Source: Elusimicrobiota bacterium (GTDB lineage: Bacteria > Elusimicrobiota > Elusimicrobia > UBA1565 > UBA9628). Taken from it: a stretch of DNA of 6,617 bases. Positions 1 to 5,841 of this stretch are shown one piece after another. The notes below the pieces were generated by a model. The model ran no database searches. It had not been told where the DNA came from and saw nothing but the letters and a program-made list of their open reading frames with translations. The translations under genes and the position numbers were made by a program. Where the stretch lies: positions 1 to 6,617 of the forward strand of contig JAGWRY010000272.1 of the NCBI GenBank assembly GCA_028869495.1. The letters are read 5' to 3'. Numbering within the stretch: position 1 is the first letter of the stretch; the number at the start of each line of letters is the position of its first letter.

Positions 1-1
1 C

Positions 2-1126
2 GCGGGCCGCGAGTCCTCCCCGGCGCCGGCCCTCGCGCCCGCCGGCGATTCGTCCCCGCACGCCGCCCCGTCGATCTTCTTCGACCCCGGCCCGCGCACC
101 GCGTCCTGGCCCGACCGGGTCCGCGACCGCGCGCGCTACACGAAGCTGCTCTCCCGCTCGTTCTGGTGGTACATGTGGACCCACGTGGTCGACATGTGGC
201 CCTCGTATCAGGCGCGCTGGCGCAAGGCCGCCGCGGAGGGGCCCGTCTCGGTCTCGCGGCCGCGGGACTTCTTCAGCGCGATGCGCGTGACCGGCATGAG
301 CGGACGCTTCTACGTGCTCGGCGGCTCCGCGCTCGAGGACGATCTGGTGATCGCGGAGTTCCGCAAGTCCTTCGCCCGCTGGTTCGACGGCCCCGGGGTC
401 GGCGCGCCCCAGCGCGAGGCCATCGAGCGCTTCATGGCGCGCGCGAAGACCTTCAACGCCGAGAAGCGCGCGCACACGAACATGTACAAGAACATCCGCG
501 ACCCGCTGATCCGCGCCTCGACGATGCGCCCGGACCAGCTGACCGGCTATTTCGACGGCCTGCTCCCGACCGAGAAGGAAGAGGCGACGCGCGAGTTCCA
601 GAACAGCGGCCGCATGGAGAAGGTCCGCGCCGCCTTCCTGAAGGTCCTGCGCGAGACCCTCGACGAGGAGAATCCGAACGACCCGCACCGCGTGCGCGCG
701 GCGATCGTGCTCGGCTCCTTCGCGAGCGGCTCGGCCGGCCCCAACAGCGACTTCGACGTCGAGGCGCTCGTCGACGGCGCCAGCAACAAGAGCCTGCCGG
801 CCTTCATGAAGCGCCTGACCGCGCGCTGGGACGCGGCCGGCTGGCACAAGACGCACCCGGTCACCGTGCACGACAACGCCTCGTGGCCGTCCTGGGGCCT
901 GGTCAACATCGTGCAGACGCGCCACTACCTCGTCGTCAGCCCCGAGCCGGCGCTCGTCGCGCGCCTGTCGCGCCAGGCCTTCGAGAGCCCGGCGACCACC
1001 CTCGAGCGCGGCTACACCGCGCGCGGACGGGTCAACCGCGCCGTCCAGCGCGGGATCGTGACGGCCGCGACCTACGCCGCCGACCTGCGCGCCGCCCTCG
1101 GCCTGGGCGCGTCTTCCGCGCACTGA
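2..1126 (+). CDS. Nucleotidyltransferase-fold protein, 5'-truncated by the window edge
   Basis: The frame is open from base 2 to the TGA at 1124-1126. The first in-frame start codon is the ATG at 173, but it has no Shine-Dalgarno sequence, and the residues before it look like protein (an Ala/Pro/Ser-rich stretch, then APSIFFDPG and an aromatic helix with SFWWYMW), so the true start is probably outside the window. The C-terminal half carries a polymerase-beta-type nucleotidyltransferase signature, GSFASGSAGPNSDFD: Gly-Ser at 713-718 and the two metal-binding Asp codons at 749-751 and 755-757. The Asp in PVTVHDN (872-874) is a candidate third carboxylate. Families with this fold transfer NMP from an NTP to a protein, RNA or small molecule; the substrate here is unknown. 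The roughly 230 residues before the motif are charged, helical and not recognised. The Ala/Pro/Ser stretch resembles a linker after a signal peptide or another domain, which is inference. Confidence 0.75.
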   Translation, partial: AGRESSPAPALAPAGDSSPHAAPSIFFDPGPRTASWPDRVRDRARYTKLLSRSFWWYMWTHVVDMWPSYQARWRKAAAEGPVSVSRPRDFFSAMRVTGMSGRFYVLGGSALEDDLVIAEFRKSFARWFDGPGVGAPQREAIERFMARAKTFNAEKRAHTNMYKNIRDPLIRASTMRPDQLTGYFDGLLPTEKEEATREFQNSGRMEKVRAAFLKVLRETLDEENPNDPHRVRAAIVLGSFASGSAGPNSDFDVEALVDGASNKSLPAFMKRLTARWDAAGWHKTHPVTVHDNASWPSWGLVNIVQTRHYLVVSPEPALVARLSRQAFESPATTLERGYTARGRVNRAVQRGIVTAATYAADLRAALGLGASSAH

Positions 1127-1143
1127 GGCTTCCGGACGCGGGG

Positions 1144-1173
1144 GGAGCCTCCCGCGCGGGGGCGGGAGGCTCC
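1144..1173. terminator. Perfect 12-bp GC hairpin between convergent genes
   Basis: GGAGCCTCCCGC (1144-1155) is followed by a 6-base loop and its exact reverse complement GCGGGAGGCTCC (1162-1173). It lies in the 63-base gap between the stop of the nucleotidyltransferase-domain gene (+) and the stop of the helical-repeat gene (-), where a bidirectional terminator is expected. Neither side has a T-tract, so it is not a canonical intrinsic terminator. A shorter TTCCGG/CCGGAA pair (1130-1135 with 1172-1177) could compete with the outer part of the stem. Confidence 0.6.
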
Positions 1174-1189
1174 GGAACGGGCTTCGCGC

Positions 1190-2281
1190 CTACTGCCGCG
1201 TGGACGGCGGCAGGAGCCCCTGGACGCGGACCAGGCTCGCGGTCAGCTCCGCCTTGAGCGCCGGCTCGGTCTCCGTCTTCAGGCGCCCGGCCAGCATCTC
1301 CTCGCCCTGGTCGGCCGGGATCGTTCCCGCGACGACGGCCTTCTTCACCGCCTGCGCCGCGGCCCGGCGCGTCGCCGGGTCGGCGCTGTCCAACCCGCGC
1401 TGGAGCGGCGCGACGCGGGCCAGCGACGGCCGGACCGCCATCGCCGTCAGTCCTCGGCGCAGTCCGTCCCGGTCCGCGGTCTTCAGGTAGCGCTCGAGCA
1501 GGCCGGCGCTGAGCCAGGGCATCTTGCCGGGCTGGAGGCGTCCGACCGCCTCCAGACGCTCGAGGACGCCGCCGACCAGGTCCGGGTCGCGGTAGTCCTG
1601 CAGGGCGACCGCGCAGCCGGAGACGAGCGTGAAGCTGTCGGTGGACTTGAGCAGGCCCAGCAGGACCGGCCGCGCCTTGCGGCCGCCGGTGCGGCGCAGG
1701 GCCTCGGGCAGGAGGTCGGGCGGCACGAGGCCCTTCCCGGACAGCGCGAGGACCTTCTCGTAGACCGCGGGTCCGCGCACGCCGCGCGGCGAGCCGACGT
1801 CGCCCAGGGCCTCGTCGCGCAGGACCTGCGGCCCGTCGTCGAGGACGCGCAGGACCGCGTCGCGCGACGACGGCGCCGGGTCGCGCGTCGCCAGCAGGCG
1901 CACCGCGCGGCGGCGCAGTTCGAGGCCGTCGGGGGAGTCGTCGGGGTCGTGCGACAGGATCGCCCCGACGCTCTCGCCGAGAGCCTGCGCGGCCTCGGGC
2001 TCGAGGTCGGCGCCGGCGAGCTCCGGCGCGTCGAGCTTGGCGGCGAGCTCCCCGAGCTCGATCAGGCGCTCCGGCGAGGCCGGGTCGCCGGAGTCGGCCA
2101 GGAAGGACGAGACCGCGGAGTCCAGGGTCTTGCCCGGGAGGTCCGCGGCGACCTGGGCCGCGGTCGCGCGGTCGGGCGGCGGGGTGTCGGCGAGGCGGTC
2201 GAGGCGGACGAACTCGCGCCCCGACCAGAGGGCGGCGGCGGCGATCACGGCGGCGGCGGACGCGACGGCGAGGCGCTTCAT
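1190..2281 (-). CDS. Membrane-anchored or exported HEAT-like helical-repeat protein
   Basis: This is a 363-residue protein with ATG at 2281-2279 and stop TAG at 1192-1190. A GGAG Shine-Dalgarno sequence lies 7 bases before the ATG and supports this start. Residues 1-20 are a signal peptide or signal anchor: MKRL followed by an Ala/Val/Ile/Leu-rich segment to about residue 18. There is no lipobox cysteine, and cleavage near AAALWSG is possible but unclear. Residues 30-65 are polar. The rest is Ala/Leu/Arg-rich paired helices typical of HEAT/ARM-like alpha-solenoids, most clearly at residues 201-245 (RKARPVLLGLLKS, then DPDLVGGVLERLEAV) and at 301-316 (DPATRRAAAQAVKKAV). No catalytic motif is seen. 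Such solenoids usually bind proteins, so an envelope scaffold or adaptor role is inferred. It is divergent from the radical SAM operon and convergent with the upstream nucleotidyltransferase gene. The repeats are degenerate, so the family call is structural rather than specific. Confidence 0.8.
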   Translation of the reverse strand: MKRLAVASAAAVIAAAALWSGREFVRLDRLADTPPPDRATAAQVAADLPGKTLDSAVSSFLADSGDPASPERLIELGELAAKLDAPELAGADLEPEAAQALGESVGAILSHDPDDSPDGLELRRRAVRLLATRDPAPSSRDAVLRVLDDGPQVLRDEALGDVGSPRGVRGPAVYEKVLALSGKGLVPPDLLPEALRRTGGRKARPVLLGLLKSTDSFTLVSGCAVALQDYRDPDLVGGVLERLEAVGRLQPGKMPWLSAGLLERYLKTADRDGLRRGLTAMAVRPSLARVAPLQRGLDSADPATRRAAAQAVKKAVVAGTIPADQGEEMLAGRLKTETEPALKAELTASLVRVQGLLPPSTRQ

Positions 2282-2288
2282 GGCGGTT

Positions 2289-2292
2289 CTCC
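2289..2292 (-). promoter_or_regulatory. Shine-Dalgarno of the helical-repeat gene
   Basis: GGAG (within GGAGAA) on the minus strand, 7 bases before the ATG at 2281. It decides the start of the 363-residue protein. Confidence 0.7.
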
Positions 2293-2303
2293 GGGCGCGG
2301 GGA

Positions 2304-2330
2304 GGAAGTCCTGGTGCGGAGCGGACTTCC
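2304..2330. repeat. 8-bp inverted repeat in the divergent intergenic region
   Basis: GGAAGTCC (2304-2311) and its exact reverse complement GGACTTCC (2323-2330) are separated by 11 bases, giving 19 bases centre to centre. The repeat lies 23-49 bases before the ATG of the minus-strand gene. It could be a two-half-site operator or a hairpin in the 5' leader of that gene. The arms are less GC-rich than the surroundings, which makes a chance match somewhat less likely. No regulator is encoded nearby. Confidence 0.45.
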
Positions 2331-2396
2331 GGCGCCTGCGGGAGATACGCGCGCCGGCGCGCGGAACTTACGCCCGGCCCGGGTCCGGCGGAAAAA

Positions 2397-2405
2397 TGCG
2401 ATAAT
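2397..2405 (+). promoter_or_regulatory. Extended -10 promoter for the ygiQ operon
   Basis: TGCGATAAT matches the extended -10 consensus TGnTATAAT with one mismatch in the hexamer (GATAAT, 2400-2405). It sits in the only clearly A/T-rich patch of the window, after a run of five A. No TTGACA-like -35 is present at 16-18 bases upstream, which extended -10 promoters can tolerate. The expected transcription start is near 2412, only a few bases before the GTG at 2415. On the other strand the same patch reads TATTAT (2406-2401) and might also serve the divergent gene, but with no -35 and no TG element. Confidence 0.55.
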
Positions 2406-2414
2406 ATCTTCGTC

Positions 2415-4385
2415 GTGGCCTCTCCCTCCTCCCGCCCGATCCCCCGCTTCCTGCCGACGACGCGCGCCGAGCTCGACGCGCGCGGCTGGGACGCCGTCGA
2501 CGTCGTCTTCGTCAGCGGCGACGCCTACATCGACCACTCGTCGTTCGCGGCGGCGATCCTGGGGCGCGCGCTCGAGGCGGCGGGCTTCCGCGTCGCGCTC
2601 CTGTGCCAGCCGGACTGGCGCTCGGCCGAGCCGTGGCGGCGCTTCGGGCGCCCGCGGCTGTTCTTCGCCGTGTCGGCGGGGAACATGGACTCGATGATCA
2701 ACCACTACACGGCCAACCGCAAGGTGCGCAACGACGACGCGTACTCGCCGGGCGGGAAGATCGGCCTGCGCCCGGACCGCGCGACGATCCCGTACTGCCA
2801 GCGCGCGCGGGAGGCTTATCCGGGCGTGCCGGTGGTCGCCGGCGGCGTCGAGGCCAGTCTTCGTCGCATGGCCCACTACGATTTTTGGTCCGACACGGTC
2901 CGCCCGTCGATCCTGATGGACTCGAAGGCCGACCTCGTCGCCTACGGGATGGGCGAGGAGACCATCGTCGAGATCGCCGAGCGCCTGCGCGGCGGAAGAT
3001 CGATCAAGGACTGCCGCGACATGAGAGGGCTGGCCTACGCCCTCGGCGCCAGCGAGCCGGTTCCGTCGGGCCCGGACGTCGTCGAAGTCCCGTGCTTCGA
3101 GGCGGTGAAGTCCGACAAGGACGCGTTCTTGAAGGCCGCGCGCCTGTTCCACCGCGAGACGAGCCCGTTCAACGCGAAGACCGTCGTCCAGCGCCACGGC
3201 GCGCGCGCGGTCGTCGCGACCCCGCCGCGCCTGCCGCTGTCGCGCGAGAAGATGGACTACTACTACGGCCTGCCCTTCACGCGCCGCCCGCACCCGTCCT
3301 ACCGCGAGCCGATCCCGGCCTGGGAGATGATCAAGGACTCGGTGACGATCATGCGCGGCTGCTTCGGCGGCTGCACGTTCTGCTCGATCACCGCGCACCA
3401 GGGCCGCACGATCCAGTCGCGCTCGAAGGAGTCGGTGCTGGACGAACTGAAGGCGATGGCCGCCGACCCGGACTTCAAGGGGACGGTCTCCGACCTGGGC
3501 GGGCCGACGGCGAACATGTACGAGATGCGCTGCACGAAGCCCGAGATCGAGAAGATCTGCAAGCGCCTGTCCTGCGTCAGCCCGACGATCTGCAAGTGCC
3601 TGGGGACCGACCACGGGCCGCTCGTCGCGCTGATGCGCGAGGCGCGCGAGGTCCCCGGGATCGGGAAGGTTCTCGTCGCCTCCGGCATCCGCATGGACCT
3701 GGCGCGCCTGTCGCCCGAATACATGTCGGAGCTGACGCGCCACCACGTCGGCGGGAGACTGAAGGTCGCGCCCGAGCACGTGAGCCCGGTCGTCCTCGCG
3801 AAGATGAAAAAGCCGGCGCACGGCACCTTCGAGGACTTCGCCGAGAAGTTCCGGAAGGAGAACGAGAGGGCGGGCAAGAAGCAGTTCCTGGTCCCGTACT
3901 TCATCGCGAGCCACCCCGGCTCGGGGCTGAAGGAGATGATCGAGCTGGCGGTGTTCCTGAAGCGCAACGGCTACAAGCCCGACCAGGTCCAGGACTTCAT
4001 CCCGTCCCCGCACGACCTCGCGGCCGCGATGTACTGGACCGGGCGCGATCCCGAGACCGGCGAGCCCGTCGCCGTCGCGCGCGGCCTGCGCGACCGGCGC
4101 CTGCAGAGGGCGCTGCTGCAGTTCTTCAAGCCGGAGAACTGGTTCGAGGTGCGCGAAGCCCTGCTCAAGGCCGGGCGCAAGGACCTGATCGGCGGGGCTT
4201 GCGACGCGCTGATCCCCGCCGACCCGCCGCGCGAGGCGGTCCTCGCGCGCCGCGCGCGGGCGCAGAAGGACTTCCACGAGCACGTGCACGCCGAGCCCGG
4301 GCCGCGGGCCGGGCGCCCGCGCGACCCGCGCTCGCGCGGCTACCGGCCGGGGCGCTCCGGCTGGACGCGGCGGGAGAAGACGTGA
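2415..4385 (+). CDS. ygiQ: YgiQ family (UPF0313) radical SAM protein
   Basis: This 656-residue protein is unmistakably YgiQ: long stretches such as SGDAYIDHSSF, AGNMDSMINHYTA, GGVEASLRRMAHYDFWSDTVR and SDLGGPTANMY match the family. The N-terminal YgiQ-type Rossmann-like domain spans about residues 10-290. The radical SAM core follows, with the CxxxCxxC motif (CFGGCTFC) at C316, C320 and C323 to bind the [4Fe-4S] cluster that cleaves SAM. A second cysteine cluster is at C373, C382, C387, C393 and C395. The C-terminal family domain covers about 500-620 and ends in an Arg-rich basic tail. The reaction and substrate are unknown for the family. The GTG start at 2415 is chosen because it places the conserved FLPTTRAEL about 11 residues in; there is no Shine-Dalgarno, and the extended -10 is 9 bases upstream. 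An ATG at 2280 in the same frame would overlap the divergent gene's start and is less likely. The protein is shorter than E. coli YgiQ (about 740 residues, from memory), mainly by lacking a linker insert before the core. It is the first gene of a coupled operon. Confidence 0.93.
   Translation: MASPSSRPIPRFLPTTRAELDARGWDAVDVVFVSGDAYIDHSSFAAAILGRALEAAGFRVALLCQPDWRSAEPWRRFGRPRLFFAVSAGNMDSMINHYTANRKVRNDDAYSPGGKIGLRPDRATIPYCQRAREAYPGVPVVAGGVEASLRRMAHYDFWSDTVRPSILMDSKADLVAYGMGEETIVEIAERLRGGRSIKDCRDMRGLAYALGASEPVPSGPDVVEVPCFEAVKSDKDAFLKAARLFHRETSPFNAKTVVQRHGARAVVATPPRLPLSREKMDYYYGLPFTRRPHPSYREPIPAWEMIKDSVTIMRGCFGGCTFCSITAHQGRTIQSRSKESVLDELKAMAADPDFKGTVSDLGGPTANMYEMRCTKPEIEKICKRLSCVSPTICKCLGTDHGPLVALMREAREVPGIGKVLVASGIRMDLARLSPEYMSELTRHHVGGRLKVAPEHVSPVVLAKMKKPAHGTFEDFAEKFRKENERAGKKQFLVPYFIASHPGSGLKEMIELAVFLKRNGYKPDQVQDFIPSPHDLAAAMYWTGRDPETGEPVAVARGLRDRRLQRALLQFFKPENWFEVREALLKAGRKDLIGGACDALIPADPPREAVLARRARAQKDFHEHVHAEPGPRAGRPRDPRSRGYRPGRSGWTRREKT
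4372..4376 (+). promoter_or_regulatory. Shine-Dalgarno of the hydrolase gene
   Basis: GGGAG inside the end of ygiQ, 5 bases before the GTG at 4382. It supports that start and the GTGA overlap. Confidence 0.65.
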
Positions 4386-5068
4386 GCGTCTCCCCGCGGC
4401 TGATCCGCCTGGCCGGCCTCGACGCGATCGAACTGCCCTGCGAGGATCCGGGAGCGCTGACCGCGCTGGTCCTGCACGGCTACGGCGCGGACATGCGCGA
4501 CCTGGCGCCCTTGGCCGCGGAGATCCCGGTCTCGCGCCCGGTGCGCTGGGTCTTCCCCGACGCGCCGGAGGTCCTGGACTGGGGCGGCCGGGCGTGGTTC
4601 CCGATCGACGTCGCGGCCTTCGAGGAGGCCCAGCGCACCGGGGCGCCGCGCGACCTCTCGGGCGGGGAGCCGGACGGCCTGGCCGGCGCGCGCCGCGAGC
4701 TCGCGGCGGCCGTCGAGGAGCTGGACGTCCCGTGGGAACGCCTCCTGCCGATGGGCTTCTCGCAGGGGGCGATGATGGCGCTGGACCTGGCCCTGCGCGC
4801 GCCGAAGGCGCCGGCCGGGGTCGCGATCCTGTCCGGCACGCTCGTGGACCGGAGGACCTTGAGGACGCTGGCGCCGAAGCGGCGGGGCTTGCGCTTCCTC
4901 CAGAGCCACGGCACGGTCGACCCGATCCTGGGCTTCCCTCAGGCCCTCGCGCTCGAGGCGGAGCTGCGGGACGCCGGCTGGGACGGCGCCTTGCGCCGCT
5001 TCGAGGGCGGCCACGGCGTGCCGCCCGAGCTCCTGCCCGAGCTCGGGGCCTGGATCGACGCGCTGTGA
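4382..5068 (+). CDS. Alpha/beta hydrolase, phospholipase/carboxylesterase family
   Basis: A 228-residue serine hydrolase of the Abhydrolase_2 (phospholipase/carboxylesterase, YpfH-like) type, a normal full length for the family. All active-site elements are visible: oxyanion-loop LHGYGADMRDLAPLA at about residues 35-49, GRAWFPID (the family's conserved WF segment), nucleophile elbow GFSQG with Ser127, Asp180 in HGTVDP, and His211 in GGHGVPPE. There is no signal peptide, so it is cytoplasmic. The family cleaves carboxylic ester or thioester bonds in small or acyl substrates; the substrate here is not predictable. The GTG at 4382 overlaps the ygiQ stop as GTGA and has a good Shine-Dalgarno, so translation is likely coupled to ygiQ. 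The frame stays open upstream inside ygiQ, but that part is out-of-frame shadow sequence. Its 3' end overlaps the methyltransferase start in the same GTGA manner. Confidence 0.9.
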   Translation: MSVSPRLIRLAGLDAIELPCEDPGALTALVLHGYGADMRDLAPLAAEIPVSRPVRWVFPDAPEVLDWGGRAWFPIDVAAFEEAQRTGAPRDLSGGEPDGLAGARRELAAAVEELDVPWERLLPMGFSQGAMMALDLALRAPKAPAGVAILSGTLVDRRTLRTLAPKRRGLRFLQSHGTVDPILGFPQALALEAELRDAGWDGALRRFEGGHGVPPELLPELGAWIDAL

Positions 5069-5841
5069 GCCGGGACTGGACGACGGCGCTCTTCCGCAGC
5101 GGGATCTTCACGCCGGGCGCGCCCGAGGCCGTCGCCGCCGCTCCCGCCGAGACGGATTTCGCCTGGCGGGCGCTGGGCTTGCGCCCCGGAGACCGCGTGC
5201 TCGACGTCGCCTGCGGGACCGGGCGCCACGCGGTCCGGCTCGCCCGGCGCGGCGCGCTGGTCCTCGGCGTCGACGCCTCGGCGGCCTATCTGCGCGAGGC
5301 GCGCCGCGCGGCCCGCGGCCTGCCCGGCGTCCGCTTCGTGCGCGGCGACATGCGCCGCCTGCACGCGTGCGGCGAGTTCGACGCGGCGGTCAACCTGTGG
5401 ACCAGCTTCGGCTACTTCCGCCGCCCGGCCGACGACCTGCGCGTCCTGCGCGGGATCGCGCGGGCGCTCAAGCCCGGCGGGCGCCTCCTGATCGACGTCT
5501 CCAACTTCGACTGGGTGCGCGCGCGCGCGCCGTCGCGCTGGTGGACGCGCGCGTCGGACGGCTCCTACCTGCTCCAGGAGTCCCGCGTCCTCGGCGGGAA
5601 GGACCCGCGCACGGTCAACGACTGGACGCGCCTCGCGCCCGGCGGGCGCGCGCGCCGGACGCGCTTCACGCTGAGGGGCTACGGGCGCGCGCGACTGTTC
5701 GCCCTGCTGAGGAAGGCGGGACTGCGCCCGGCGCGCGTCTGGGGCGGACTGGACGGCGCTCAGGGCGCGTCGCGCCCGGCCGAGGCGCCGCGCCTGGTCG
5801 TGCTGGCCTTGAATGGCGGCGGCGGCGCGGCGTCGCGGTAG
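5065..5841 (+). CDS. Class I SAM-dependent methyltransferase
   Basis: A 258-residue Rossmann-fold methyltransferase. Motif I is VLDVACGTGRH (residues 45-55), the acidic residue after strand 2 that should hold the SAM ribose is D70 in LGVDAS, D95 in RGDMR contacts the adenine region, FDAAVNLWTSFGYF (105-118) is motif IV-like, and LKPGGRLLIDV (135-145) is the post-motif segment. The C-terminal part, with RLFALLRKAGL and a GGLDG...APRLVVLA strand pair, is usual for small-molecule members, but the methyl acceptor cannot be named. The GTG start overlaps the hydrolase stop as GTGA. No Shine-Dalgarno stands at the proper distance, so expression probably depends on ribosomes finishing the hydrolase gene. 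A (GC)7 run lies inside the gene at 5517-5530. The last 82 bases are antisense to the end of the next, oppositely oriented gene. The final GGGGAASR is probably outside the fold. Confidence 0.9.
   Translation: MSRDWTTALFRSGIFTPGAPEAVAAAPAETDFAWRALGLRPGDRVLDVACGTGRHAVRLARRGALVLGVDASAAYLREARRAARGLPGVRFVRGDMRRLHACGEFDAAVNLWTSFGYFRRPADDLRVLRGIARALKPGGRLLIDVSNFDWVRARAPSRWWTRASDGSYLLQESRVLGGKDPRTVNDWTRLAPGGRARRTRFTLRGYGRARLFALLRKAGLRPARVWGGLDGAQGASRPAEAPRLVVLALNGGGGAASR

Noticed and set aside
166..1257. A 363-codon plus-strand frame overlapping the nucleotidyltransferase gene
   Set aside because: The translation is almost entirely Arg/Ala/Gly/Pro without domains, and the overlapping frame carries a clear GS...DxD motif.
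2349..2362. 14-base palindrome GCGCGCCGGCGCGC in the divergent intergenic region
   Set aside because: It is made only of G and C in alternating-type sequence and is readily produced by chance here; the GGAAGTCC repeat is a better operator candidate.
2037..2414. Upstream extension of the ygiQ frame
   Set aside because: It lies antisense to the start of the divergent gene, is not YgiQ-like, and homology places the start near the GTG at 2415.
2603..4381. Upstream extension of the hydrolase frame as a large fusion protein
   Set aside because: This frame inside ygiQ gives low-complexity Arg/Ala/Pro sequence. The GTG at 4382 has a Shine-Dalgarno and gives the normal family length.
1032..5111. A 1359-codon open frame on the minus strand
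   Set aside because: It runs antisense to ygiQ and the hydrolase and across the 363-residue gene in another frame. Its translation is Arg/Ala/Pro/Gly low-complexity, as expected when GC-rich codons remove stops from shadow frames.
5517..5530. (GC)7 dinucleotide run, considered as a phase-variation tract
   Set aside because: Such runs are expected by chance at this GC content, it lies inside a methyltransferase with no sign of switching, and there is only one such tract.
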